Of a stretch of DNA of 64,000 bases, positions 50,346-62,430 are shown piece after piece (positions within the stretch are counted from its first letter, which is position 1; every line of letters starts with the position of its first letter). The DNA comes from Warburgia ugandensis (Eukaryota; Streptophyta; Magnoliopsida; Canellales; Canellaceae). The position numbers and the translations under genes are program-made. The stretch is from NCBI GenBank assembly GCA_035236585.1, contig CP141137.1, positions 50,056,057-50,120,056 on the forward strand, written 5' to 3'. The notes beneath the pieces are model-generated. The model ran no database searches. It was not told the origin of the DNA and saw only the letters and a list, made by a program, of their open reading frames with translations.

Positions 50346-50653
50346 GAATTTAGGTGGCAACTAGCTGGGGCATCCCGTACGTAGCTCATAATCATGTAAA
50401 TTTTGGAGCTGTTATTCGGTGGATGCACATACATGTATTAGTGGCGGGTTAAAGTGCAAGTTAAGCCCGGTTTTACTGATAATCCAAACCATCAATATAC
50501 TAGACCATGATGTGGATGAGATGCACCAAACTTGGAGGCCATCTAATTGTTCTAGGCTTTTGATGTTGGCTTGGAAAGAGATGAATGAGTTGGATCATTT
50601 AAATACTAGGTCGCACTTATACTTTAGCCCCTATATTTTCATACGTGTAATAT

Positions 50654-50654
<1 letters not shown>

Positions 50655-50714
<60 letters not shown>
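50655..50714. repeat. (CT)n microsatellite
   Basis: Pure CT run of about 60 bp, next to a SINE fragment. Confidence 0.97.
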
Positions 50715-50718
<4 letters not shown>

Positions 50719-50749
50719 CACAAAATTTTATGGCAAGCTGCTATTAAGA

Positions 50750-50871
50750 GGCACCGAAACAGCCTCTTGCAAAAATACAAGGTAAGGCTGTGTATTGTAG
50801 ACCATTGTAGTATGCCGCTTCTCCGGATCCTGCCTAGGCGGGAGCTTTATTGCATGAGGGCTGCCCTTCTA
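50750..50871 (+). repeat. Au-like SINE, 5'-truncated
   Basis: From GAAACAGCCTCTTGC through TAGGCGGGAGCTTTATTGCA to GGGCTGCCCTTCT; the tRNA-like head is missing. Target duplication unclear. Confidence 0.8.
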
Positions 50872-52000
50872 TGTTAGCAAGCCCATACCCTATTTCCCCT
50901 AGTATAATATATATTGACACAAACACACAATTAAAGTGTTTTGGATATTGATGTATCTTAGTCCAAAAATCATGTAGATTGGATGATTTCAATATCCAAA
51001 GAGTTCTTCTTTTCATGGACGGCTACAATCTTAGCAAACAACAACCTATATTCACTAATAAAAATCACAATCTTTTAATATGCCAATCCGTATGATTTTT
51101 GGATTAGGGAACGTCCTAAGCCAAAGCAATTAGATGAACTATATCTACTATAGGTGGACTCCATCATGCAAAAAGTTGGAACAATTTAACTCCAAGCGCT
51201 TATCGTGCTTTGGTTTAGTGTCTCTCTCTCTCTACATAATTGATGGGTTGATGAGATTGTAGCAAAACATTATGTTGCAAATTTTAAGTTGAGATGCAAA
51301 TTGTTTCCTCGTTCACAGTTTCACATTTAAAGATTTGCTGACTTGGAATTGGGTGCATTGCTCAACCACTTCCGTCTAAGATCAAATGTAAATAATAAAA
51401 AAGGCCAAAGAGTTCAAAGATTCCTTAGATAACAAAGGGCGACCTACCAAAAGAATATTTCAACGACATCTGGATTTCCTTCTTATGGAAATTGCTTAAA
51501 AATAAGCTCTGGTTAGATATCATGGTCGCTAACTGTGTTTGATGCCGACCTGCCAACGCATCTTTTTGGGCAATCATTGAACACGTCTTATATTGTGGAT
51601 GCTCATATCTTCACTCGGAAAACTATCCTCTTAAAGGCCAAATGTCGGAGGCGTACAATGTTCAGATGATCTAACAGATAGATGGTTTGGATCATTGAAA
51701 AAAGTGAGCCGCACGTGAGACGAAACTTGGACATAGATGCTCCATAAATAATACGAAGTGTAGAAGAGTTTGTAAGCTAAAACTCTAATAAGGTGGAGAA
51801 AGGTAAAATCTTATTCGTCAGTTTGGTTGACGAAGGAAATTGTGTTGCTGTCGGAGAGAAGAAGAGCTTACTTGAGAATCCCATATGTGACTAAATGAAT
51901 GATGTTTCTTCTGGTCAGATGGAAGTAACTGATCTATCAGCAGTATCACATTGCAAAAATAATCACTTCTCAATATAAAAGACCATAAAAAGATGGAAAA
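50872..52000. other. upstream region of the GT61 gene
   Basis: No gene or element ends seen. It should contain the promoter of the gene starting at 52109, but no TATA box or start site can be assigned with confidence. Confidence 0.4.
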
Positions 52001-52020
52001 GAAGAAGAAGAAGAAGAAGA

Positions 52021-52107
<87 letters not shown>
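52001..52107. repeat. (GAA)n(GA)n microsatellite in the GT61 leader
   Basis: GAAGAAGAA repeats pass into an 84-bp pure GA run that ends one base before the ATG at 52109. Long GA or CT tracts are common in plant leaders, but direct contact with the start codon is unusual. Confidence 0.95.
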
Positions 52108-52108
<1 letters not shown>

Positions 52109-52110
<2 letters not shown>

Positions 52111-54054
52111 GAAGCGTGGGAGGAGTTACAATCGAGAAGAGACTAGAAATTTAGGAAGAGGATTTGTAATAGCATGTGCAGTTACATTGTTACTCATTCT
52201 CTGCTTCCTCAGAACTGTAGTTTACATCGCTTCAAGTGGTATGATTCAACAAAACTTTGTTATTTCCTTTATGCAGTCCTTTTTGTGTTTTTTGGGGTCA
52301 TCTAATTCTCTCTCTCTTTCTCTCCAGCGAATTTGCAGGTGCCAGTGAGTGGTACTTTAAAGATGCCATTGGTTGAAGACGATAAATCTCCTTCTCAATC
52401 AGGTAACTGCCACACTCGTCTCCTTGTTTATTCCCTGCACAAACAAAAAGTTTATATCGGTCTGATGCATTTTGGTGATCCAAAACCATCAAATCTTCTG
52501 GGTCCCATTCTAAGTTGACTCGTGCCCAAAGATTTCTTGCATTACATCCCCACTGCGCTGGTCCAGATTGTAGAGTTTGAGGATAATTGTAACATAATCG
52601 ATCTTTAACAATTTGCGGCCGAGGATCATCAAACAGAGAAGGTCTTTGGAGAATGACCAACAGATGAACAAGTCGGATCCCCAAAAGGCTGGTCGATGTT
52701 CTTCTTGTAGGATGTAGACTCGCAAACTTCATATAATTACAGAGAAGCATGTAGGTGTTGCATGCCATATTTGAGTCTCTCCCAAAGAACAAAGATTATC
52801 TTGTATTCTTTTGCACACCACACACATGACATCTTTTGAATCCCTTGAGATTTTGCAGATGAAGACACCAAAATTGAAAGGCAGGAGGTAGACAAGCCAA
52901 TATGTGATTTCTCAGGTCCGAGATCTAATGTATGTGACGTCAAGGGAGACGTAAGAGTTCATGGAAATTCGACCACAGTATTTGTAGCCAATTCCCATAT
53001 TTCTAACCAAGGAGAAGAATGGAGGATCAGGCCTTATGCTAGAAAGCATGATAACTTTTCCATGTCCAAGATTACCGAAATATTGATAAAGCCATTAATG
53101 CATGATCAACATCAATCCCCTCACTGTACTAAAAACCATACAGTTCCCGCTGTTATTTTCTCCATCGGTGCATACACTGGCAACCTCTTCCATGACTTCA
53201 CCGACGTGTTGGTTCCCCTCTTCATCACTTCCAACCAATTCGATGGAGAAGTTCAATTCATCATAACTGATGTGAAGCCTTGGTGGTTAAACAAGTTCAG
53301 ATTGATCATCAAACAGCTCTCCAGATACGAAATCATCGATATCAAAAGAGACAAAGATGTGCATTGCTTCCAAAGAGCAATCGTAGGTACGATGTTCCAC
53401 AAGGAATTAGGCATCGACCCATTAAAGTCACCGAATGGATACTCCATGCTGGAGTTCAAGGATCTATTGAAGAAATCCTTTTCGCTAGAGAAGGATACAG
53501 CAATTCAAATTGGAGACAAAGTTGAATGTCAGAAGCCTAGGCTCTTGATTATATCTCGAAAGCGAACGAGAAAGTTTATCAATGAGAGGGAAATTGTCGA
53601 AATGGGGAAGAGCTTGGGATATGATGTTGTGGTGGCAGAGCCTGAATTTAATATGGATGTGTCGAAGTTTGCCCGCTTGGTGAATTCCTTCGATGTGATG
53701 ATGGGTGTTCATGGGGCCGGGCTTACTAACATGTTGTTTCTCCCTCGTGGAGCTGTGCTTATTCAAGTGGTCCCTTTTGGGAGGGTAGAATGGATTGCTA
53801 GAGGGAGCTTTGGGCTACCTGCAGCAGACATGAGGGTCAAGTACTTGGAGTATAGTATCCAGGAGGAGGAGAGCACTCTGATTGAGCAATACCCACATGA
53901 GCATTCCGTTTTGAGAGATCCCTTGTCTGTTCGGACAGGAGGTTGGCCAGCTATAAAGTCTGTGTACCTCGATAAACAGAATGTAAAGCCTCACTTGGGT
54001 AGGCTTAAAAATACATTATTAGAAGCTATGAATCTCTTGAGACAGCAAAGTTGA
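52109..54054 (+). CDS. glycosyltransferase family 61 protein (XAT/XYXT-like)
   Basis: Likely Golgi type II membrane glycosyltransferase adding pentose or related sugars to cell-wall xylan or glycans; plant GT61 members include xylan arabinosyl- and xylosyltransferases. Exons 52109-52238, 52328-52402 and 52859-54054 join in frame to 466 residues, normal for GT61. A short basic N-terminus (MKRGRSYNREETR) leads into a single membrane helix at about 18-40. Family marks: KPICDFSGPRSNVCDVKGDV near 78, SIGAYTGNLFHDFTDVLVPL, RTRKFINEREI near 303, GVHGAGLTNMLFLPRGA near 351 and PFGRVEWIARGSFG after it. The start was chosen as the first ATG after the GA tract and before the membrane helix. Exact donor and acceptor sugars cannot be told from sequence. 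The family is sure, the sub-type is not. Confidence 0.93.
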
Positions 54055-55969
54055 GGGGCTCTCTCTCTTTCTTCTTTTTTATTTTTTTTCTATTTTTTAT
54101 AATATTTTTATTTCCTTATTCTTAATGTTCCAAAGTTTGAGGATTGTGATTTGGAACTTTGGTCTTAGTTCGATTGTGGATTTATCATTGTATATGAGAT
54201 GAGCGGACTTGTATCTACTTTACTTGGGTGATGTTTTTCCATCAAGCTGAAAATCATGTTATCTGAAAGTTTCCACAATATCTATTTGGGGACATTTTTT
54301 TATGTGTGGACGAGGAGATTAACCTTGTGCAGTTGCTTATGCTGGTGCATTTCCCTGTCAAAACAAGAACATCATGTGGTTCTAAATGGGTAGTTACCCC
54401 GTATAAGGCCATTATAGTCACAGCTACTGGGGTGGACGTGCTAAATCAATATACCCACTCAGAAATCTTATAAGATAATATATTTTTGAAATTTCTAGAA
54501 AGCTTTCCTGTGTTGTTTCTTCTTTCTTTGCTGGCCACTTTTTCCTTTAGATGGAGATTAGATTTAGGAGATTGTGTGAGTGATTTGCTTTATAATGCTT
54601 GGGTGTAATCAAAAAGAATTTTTTTTTGTAAAAGTCTGCTGTTTTCTAATAGACGTGGACAAATCATTTGATCAGATGAACAAACAATCATGCCAAGTTT
54701 GCTGGGTCAATGTGCATTATTTGATTTTAACATGTCACAATGAGTATTAATCCTCGAAACCAAGCAAGATAGCATTTAATATGCCCCAACTATTCAGTCT
54801 CTCTGTCTCTCTCTCTCTAGAGAGTGTGTATGTAAGTAGAAGGCATTGGGGAGAGGCCTTCTGTATTGACGAGTGTTTAGCACGATTGATCATGCATTCC
54901 CCATAGTTTTTGGGTCCACGAGAGACTATATATATATTTGTGCAACTACCACAAGTCACAACAAAGTATTGCATCATTATTGACCTGAGTTGGCTCAATT
55001 TTTCCCGACCAGGTTGGAGTTTCTGGAAGTTGCTATCGTCCTTCCTTGCCATAAGATCAGGATTGATCGATTGACCACACCAAACCTAATTAAACTGCTT
55101 TCTTAATGTGCAAAACTGCAAACATCCCTCAAGTCACCTTCCAACCACAACTGGCTGGTAGACAACAGACTACCTAATTCCTCGAACCCAGAAGAGAAAG
55201 ACACGTTGTTAGTTCGTTCAAAGAATTTCAACACCAAACAAGTTTTCATCTTGAATGTGAAGTCGTGGGCCGCAATTGTCTCCTAGGAAATAAATGAATG
55301 CTTAAAAGAAGGTACACGGATGATGGTTCCATCCTAATATTAACAAGACCCATGTACCATTCTAGCCTTTCTAATGGTTCCAATCCCAAACGGGCACTAG
55401 GTGATTATGGGTCCACAAAGTTGCACCCGTGATGTGGGTGAACCATCAATCGTATAAACGAAATAGATAATTTAGAGGGGTTTTCAGCCCAGCTCATCTA
55501 CCGCAAAACAAATATTAATCATATGCTTACATGTAATTCATGTGCAACAAAATGTATATTATGGGCCCCAATGGTTGGGTATACTGATGCAAACTCTTCA
55601 TCGTCTGTGCCACTTTCCCCCAATGAACTCTCCACTGAAGATCTTAGCCAACTAAGTGCTTGTTATCATACTAGATTTAGGAGAATGCACAAGTGTTTAG
55701 GTAAGTGATTGCTTTGTAATTCTTTACTTGTAAAAGAAAAAAAATAAAAATCTATAATTGCCATTTAGGGCAAAGGCACGGTGGATATTAGTTATCACTT
55801 AAGAAATAGTGTGTGAAAATAAGTCCTTCGAAACATTTTGTCCATGAAACAAATATCAGCTTTACAACCAATATATTGGGAATGTCAAACAGCCAATATG
55901 ACATTTTTGGTAAATATATCGGCCAAAGATCACTAACTATTCTGTCCTATGTTTTTGTCTATTGAATAT
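54055..55969. other. GT61 3' flank and intergenic DNA
   Basis: A T-rich 3' UTR of uncertain length, then AT-rich spacer with a short CT run near 54.80 kb. No further gene or element ends supported. Confidence 0.5.
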
Positions 55970-56127
55970 AAAAAAAGGAGCAGCTCCGGTGCACCAAGCT
56001 CCCGCCTATGCAGGTTTTGAAGAAGGGGTGGACCACAAGGGCCTATAATAGGAAGCCTTATCTTGCATTTTGCAAGAGGCTGATTCTATGCCTTGAACCC
56101 GTGACCTTAAAGTCACATGACCTCAAT
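55970..56127 (-). repeat. Au-like SINE, nearly full length
   Basis: Minus-strand copy from GGAGCAGCTCCGGTGCACC to GTCACATGACCTCAATT, lacking the extreme 5' end. A 10-bp duplication TATTGAATAT is at 55960-55969 and 56128-56137. Confidence 0.85.
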
Positions 56128-57551
56128 TATTGAATATGCACCTCAAAATTATTATTATTATTATTTTGCTCATTGATTTCAGAAATAACATTTCTACCCA
56201 TTTCAACAAATTTGCTCCCTCCTTTTTGCGATTCCCTGAAAATGGTAATGTAAAAGGCAAAAGGATCAAGGAAAAGTGTTGGAAAGAAAGACGGTCATTC
56301 CATGTATATCGTACGGTGCTTGGTCCAGACACAGCACTTTCAACTCTGTTAGTTGGAGTTCCAATACATAAAGGTAGTCTTTGGAAAAGCCATTTTTGGG
56401 TGTCTCCCTAAAGAAACACTAGAAATGAGTTTAGTAATATGACATTTTTTAAAGGCGTACCTAGGAAAGTAATTCTCTCTGTTCTACTTATGAACACTAG
56501 AGACAATGGAAGAAACAGTTGCCAAAACAGCCTAGGAGCACAAACGGGGAAGAAGAGACATTGGGTCTGACATGTCCAGAATGTGGACAAGAAGATGAAC
56601 GTTCTGGATCACCAATCAGCTGGACCCATATCTACTTAACTGCCATGGAACACACAATCACCAAACAGAGTTCGACACGGAAGAATATCTGATTATTTGG
56701 CATGTAGCAAAGATATAAATATGAGGAATTGAAGATAGGCCAAGAGATCAACTTCCTCGTACGAGGAAATATCTAGCCTAAAACGTGTATCATCCAACAG
56801 AAGCATCCAATTCTCTCCCGATACCAGCCTCATTTCTGTTCAAAAGCATCCTAAATCATTCATTGAAGTTGTGCATGGCAGCTATATTTTCAATTTTCCT
56901 ACTCGTGTCCAGAAGCAGAAATAGAAAATCACTTTCTTACACAAGCACTTGAAATTAGAACTTTATCAAACACTGGAAACACGAGAAACCCCCAAAAACA
57001 GCTTTCACAAAAGTACGTCCAGGTCAGACCAGGTTTTCACCCTACCAACTGGATTAATACTCTCGGATAGGTTTTTTCTTCTTGGTAGGTAAGGTAGGAA
57101 ATGACTTCGGCATGCATCATTTTAATAACTCAACCAAGTTATTGTTTCTAACTTTGGCCTAGTTCTTGTCAAAGTACCAATTTCAGGTCATTGAAGTGTT
57201 GTAGCCACCCCGTGTATCCCATTATATCAACAAGAGTAATAGATGTGATAATATACTTTACTGATTATATACCTCTAACTATATAATTATTACACAAGAC
57301 AGCCACCATTAGCACATGCCAAGGAGCTCAAACAAAATGGAAGTTTTTATGTACTTACGAGTGACTTACGAGAGTGAGGAAGACATTTCCAACAATCAAC
57401 ATCCCACTTTGGATGTCCCTTTTGATAATTTTGCTAGTTTAGAAACTAAGGAAGGTTGTTAGGTCAGAAAAGCGAGAGCTCTCAATTCTCCCTAGAGAAG
57501 GCTTCTAATGACTTGGGGATTTCACAAAAAAAGGCAGCCCGATATAGGAAG
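56128..57551. other. intergenic DNA, nothing recognised
   Basis: Contains an ATT microsatellite at about 56147-56167. No supported gene. Confidence 0.5.
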
Positions 57552-58023
57552 TGTTGGTCATAAGAGTGGGTAGAGGAGGCAACATTTTAAATGAGGTGAG
57601 TTGATGGGTCAAGCAGCCATCCATATTTTTCTCCTTTTTTCATTGATGGTGCTTAACTTAGGCTAGATTGTCAAAAGGAGGTGCCTAATTCCACCAACCC
57701 ATATGAACCTAATCTTTACCAACCACACTTTTTGGGGCTTAAAAATGAGACTCCCTCTTCTCATTTGAAATCATCCAAAGATAGTAAAGTACAATTGCAG
57801 AGATAGATAGAAAGAGCTCAGTTTAGAGCTTGAGAGCACAGAGAGAAGAGGAATTGTAAGAGAGAGATACAGTGTGTGAGAAAAGAGATAGTAGCCTCCT
57901 CCATTGTAACTTATCAATCTCCTAGTAAAGAAGATACAGTAGCCTGTGGACATAGACAAGTTTGTGTCGAACCACGTAAAACTCCGGTGTTCTCTATATG
58001 TGTGCGATCCTTTTACTTCAACA
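57552..58023 (+). mobile_element. left LTR of a Ty1/copia fossil
   Basis: About 472 bp from TGTTGGTCAT to TTACTTCAACA, beginning TG and ending CA. It is followed at once by ACTAGTATCAAAGCTC, a worn version of the initiator-tRNA primer-binding site (TGGTATCAGAGC) used by plant copia elements. The left edge is set by the TG and is approximate. The right LTR is outside the window. Confidence 0.65.
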
Positions 58024-58526
58024 ACTAGTATCAAAGCTCGGTAGTAGTCATCGGAGCTATTTGAATCCAACCGCGGTCATAGAATTTGCTAAGTCTATCC
58101 AAGTACGAGTGCTTCTTTGATATGGCTTTAGATAAAGAGAAGATCAAAAAGTTTGATGGAACCAATTTTGGTTTCTGGAAGATGCAAATTGAAGACGACC
58201 TATATAAGAAGGATCTTCACTTGCCATTGGAAAGAAAGCCAAAATGCATGGATACTTTTGAGTGGACATTGCTTGATTGAAAAGCACTTGGCATTATAAG
58301 ATTGACATTGTCAAAGTCTGTGGTATTCAATATAAAAAATGAGAAGACCACTGCATCTCTTATGGCAGCCCTATCAAGCATGTATGAATAGCCCTTTGCA
58401 ACAAATAAGGTACATTTGATCAAACGACTCTTTAATTTGCAAATGCTTGAAGGTGGGACTTTTAGAAGGCACATGAATGATTTCAATGAAGTGATTGATC
58501 AACTAGCTTTAGTTGAGATTACTTTC

Positions 58527-61473
58527 TGTAATATCCTTAATTTTTAAGATAAAATAGGAAATTATTAAATAAATTAAAATAAAAATTTATGGATGAAAAT
58601 TTTTCCTGAAAACATAATAATTAGAAAGTGCTCGTCGATACGAATCCAACGCCACCAAGAACGCGAAAAACGGAGCTCAAACGAGGGAGTTATGAGCCGT
58701 CAAAGTTGTAAGGGCAAATTGGTCTTTTGACAGAAATGTGTTACACAGGGGTCCAAATTGATAACGGCACCCCTGTCTACACACGTCTCTACCAGTCCGG
58801 CGAAATCGCCAGAGAGACGTGGGAAGAGACGTGTGGGGAAGAGTTTCTCTTCCCCAAGACTCTAAAACCCTATATCTATGCTCCTCTAGGAGCCAAAATG
58901 CTCCACTTTGAGCGTTTTCCCTGAATGCTACGCAAAACCCTAGCCCTGCAAAACTTGAATTTTCCGGCGAGTGGAGCCCCGACAACACGAGCAACCCTGA
59001 CCAGGCACAAGGTAAGCCTCAAATCCTTGTTTTTTTTGTATTTATTAATTAGAAAATTAATTAGGAAAGTATTTAAAAATTAGGAAAAAATCAGATTTTT
59101 GGGGGGGCTTTGTGCATGCTACTGTTGGAGCGTGATTTCATGGATCAAACCTTGTCTGTTTGAAAATCGCACCGTCCAACTAGTGCACTCGAGACCCAAG
59201 ATCATACCCTTTAAATTTGGGAGTGATCCAACGGTGAAATTCTCCAAAAAACTCAAAAACCAGTACCTAGGGATGATTTTAGGAACTTGGGAAAAATTGT
59301 TTAAAAACCATGGGTTTTGGAAAAATTAGTGCAAAAGGAGGGCATAAATGGATTCTAGAGAGAATTCTGAAGAAAATGGCGCAAAAATCACGCAAAACGG
59401 AGCTCTGTAGCTCCGCCGGAGGCGACCGGAATCTGGTCGTCTTCTCCGGCGTCGTCGCCCTGGCGCTGACGCCAGGACGCACTCAGAGATGCACCGAGGA
59501 CGTCATACGACGTCATCGTCGCACGCGTGCGGGACGGCCTCGGTTGGCTGTCGCGGTGGGACCGGGACGCGGCGCGTCCTGGCGACCGTGACGCACGCGC
59601 GCGTTCTGTTCGGCATCTGTGTCAGCGTGCGTCTTCGTGCGCTAGTGTACGTCGGTGTAAACCGGCGGAAAAGGGTGCCGCCGGTTTAAACCACCTTATG
59701 GTGGTCCGGCAGGCCCCATTTGAGGGTAGTTTTCACTAAAACTTGATTTTTGGGAGTTAGAGAGGTCCAAATCACGATCCGGAAGAGGCGTTGTGACCGT
59801 ATTGACGACGCGGACCTAGTTTTAACTTAAAAACTTAGAAATGACAACTTTTATTTAGAAAAATTTTAAAATTGTGATGTGACATGTACAGGTGCACGTG
59901 AATATACCAGTTAAAGGGAGTTATTAGCAAGCTAGTGGTCTCACACTGAGGTAGGTGACGACAACTAATGTTTTTCCTTGATTTTTAAACCATGTTTAAA
60001 CATAGCATCATGTGTGATTGTGTTTTAAAATGCAATTATTATTTACCGTGGATTTCATGCAACATTGCGTACAGTATGGTTATTCTAAATTGAAATCTTT
60101 TACTGAATAAACTTATTTAAAATATTTTTACAAGCATGATGTTAATTAGTTATGCTTAATTAGAGTTTTATTTCTTATTGTATATATAGAAAATACATAG
60201 ATTTACATGGAAATGAGAATAGAGGCTTATTAGTTGGTCCTTTTATAGGCTAACCCTAGGATGAGGGGCATGTCTTGGGGATTGCAAGCTATAAGTGCTC
60301 TTGAGTTTTAGCATATACATATGATTTCCGTGTTTTATATTTGATGACGGGTGCTCTCGCCTGGTGGGCGTCATGCTAGGAGGGATAGGGCCGGCCACCC
60401 ACCTTCCGAGATTATGATGTGATGAGTTTGTGATATGATAGACACCTGCCCATAGATGGCATTCGGTAGGGGTTTGGTAACATGGATAGTCCACACTACC
60501 GGTCTGAGCCTTTCCATGGGGACAGACGCTAAGTCTCCCGTTATGGTGTCGACGGGGAGCGGCGGTGGTTGATACCCATGGAGGGTTGCCACTGCAGCAT
60601 GATGGCCCATATTCTTATTATGTGTGCATGTATGATGAGCATGGTTATGGATGATATGCACAGGTGTGACGACACTCAGAGGTTGACTACGTGTACTCCT
60701 GATCAGGGATGTTAGTGCGATGTGATGGGACCCATTACCTTAGGGTGCCCTTATTCTTGTTGTATGCTCCATTTTATTGATTCATGTCATGTTTTAACTC
60801 TATGATTGCATGTTTTAGCATATGGAATAAATTGGCATTTATTTGAACATGGCATTATGATATCACTGTTTTCATAAGTGTTAGACTTTTTATCAGTGTT
60901 GTTCATTATTTCTTTCATTTATTACATTAAATGTCTATGTACCTACACAAGCGATAGCTTGCTGAGGCATTGCTTTGTTTTGCAATGCCTTAGATCTCGA
61001 GCGCGATAACAGGAAAGGCAAGGCTGTTGAGAAGCCGTGAGAGCTGCTGAAGACCATTTTTCTATAGTGTTAGACAGTGATGTGAGTCATTAAACAGGAT
61101 TATCATTTGGATTTTTATTATGGACTGCATATTTTATATTGGGATGTGATTTAGATCTTTGGACATATGTTGGACATTTATATGGGATGTTATGATGGAT
61201 AGACCCTGGGCCATATTATTATTGTCTTTTGGACGTTTATTTGATTTAAAATAAAGGCGCCTATTTATTTGACGTTGATTTATATGCAGATTATTTATTT
61301 ATGTTTACATTACATGTATGTCATTTTGAGAAAGGAAAACTAACACCCGGAGTTTTTAAGATAGGTTTAGTAAAATGTTGAATAAAATCTTTTCTTATGG
61401 GATCCCAAATGCTCTTAATTAAAATGCCATTATTATAATAAAAAAAAATGTCTTGAAAATCCGGGGTGTTACA
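58527..61473 (+). mobile_element. 2.9-kb long LTR (solo-type) fossil inserted in the copia element
   Basis: Starts TGTAATATCCTTAATTTTT and ends CCGGGGTGTTACA. No coding part. It contains phrases common to long plant Ty3/gypsy LTRs, such as GGAGTTATGAGCCGTC and TTAAACCACCTTATGGTGG, and a GC-rich island at about 59400-59680. It shares its start sequence and the ATAGCTTGCTGAGG motif with the element at 41872-47112. The 5 bp to its left (CTTTC) do not match the 5 bp to its right (AAGTA). Confidence 0.78.
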
Positions 61474-61480
61474 AAGTACT

Positions 61481-62077
61481 TGTAACAGCCCGAGGGCCCA
61501 CACCTTGCAACGATATTGTCCGTGCCGGAGTGCCCATACACACCGCACGGTTTTGTTCTTCCCCAGTTGCCTAGGAAAAAGGCCTCGTTGCAAGGGAAGT
61601 TCTCATCACTCTTATTAAGAGCCCAGTAACTTTCCCCCTAGCGATGTGGGACTAACTCTCAGTCTTTCACCTTGCTTAGAAGCACATGACCCTCTTGGCC
61701 CGCCCTCATCGGCCAAGGCTTCACAACCTCTCCCCCTTAGGGGACACGCGTCCCCACGTGTCTTACCACACACGAGCGCCCACGTGCGGCTAGCCACCCA
61801 CACCGGGTCGGGGTTTGGCTCTGATACCACTTGTAACAGCCCGAGGGCCCACACCCTGCAACGATATTGTCCGTGTCGGAGTGCCCATACACCCCGCACG
61901 GTTTTGTTCTTCCCCAGTTGTCCAGGGAAAAGGCCTCGTTGCAAGGGAAGTTCTCATCACTCTTATTAAGAGCCCAGTAACTTTCCCCCTAGCGATGTGG
62001 GACTAACTCTCAGTCTTTCACCTTGCCTAGAAGCCTGCCAGCCCTCTTGGCCTGCCCTCATCGACCAAGGCTTCACA
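61481..62077 (-). mobile_element. TRIM-type miniature LTR element, complete LTR-internal-LTR unit
   Basis: Two LTRs of about 245 bp (61481-61725 and 61832-62077), starting TGTGAAGCC and ending GGCTGTTACA on the minus strand, enclose only about 106 bp. That internal part holds a primer-binding site TGGTATCAGAGCC next to the left LTR and a purine tract AAGGGGGAGAGG next to the right LTR, read in minus orientation. No coding. The two LTRs are very similar, which suggests a fairly young insertion, but I did not count differences. Confidence 0.85.
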
Positions 62078-62080
62078 ACT

Positions 62081-62430
62081 TGTAACAGCCCGAGGGCCCA
62101 CACCTTGCAACAATATTGTCCGTACCAGAGTGCCCATACACACCGCACGGTTTTGTTCTTCCCCAGTTGCCCAGGGAAAAGGCCTCGTTGCAAGGGAAGT
62201 CCTCATCACTCTTATCTAGAGCCCAGTAACTTTCCCCCTAGCGATGTGGGACTAACTCTCAGTCTTTCACCTTGCTTAGAAGCCTGCCAGCCCTCTTGGC
62301 CCGCCCTCATCGGCCAAGGCTTCACAACCTCTCCCCCTTAGGGGACACGCGTCCCCGCGTGTCTTATCACACGCGAGCGCCCACGTGCGGCTAGCCACCC
62401 ACACCGGGTCGGGGTCTGGCTCTGATACTA
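62081..62430 (-). mobile_element. second TRIM unit, LTR plus internal region
   Basis: A third LTR (62081-62326) follows the previous one after only ACT, which is the junction between LTR and primer site. Its purine tract and primer site region follow (62327-62430). The unit then meets an inverted copy instead of another LTR. Confidence 0.83.

Noticed and set aside
50419-50877. 152-residue frame with a long Ser-Leu run
   Set aside because: It reads through a CT microsatellite and a SINE fragment; not a gene.
52298-52792. 164-residue open frame on the minus strand across GT61 exon 2 and intron 2
   Set aside because: No family motif recognised and it overlaps coding sequence of an intact gene on the other strand; probably chance, though a captured gene fragment in the intron is possible.
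52859-54054. Possibility that the GT61 gene starts only at the ATG at 53062
   Set aside because: The upstream part encodes a conserved KPICDFSG block and, through two phase-consistent introns, a membrane helix expected of a Golgi enzyme.
57533-57550. Possible SINE scrap (AAAGGCAGCCCG)
   Set aside because: Too short to separate from chance.
59400-59690. GC-rich island with open frames on the plus strand
   Set aside because: It lies within the long LTR and has no protein family signal; a base-composition feature of that LTR.
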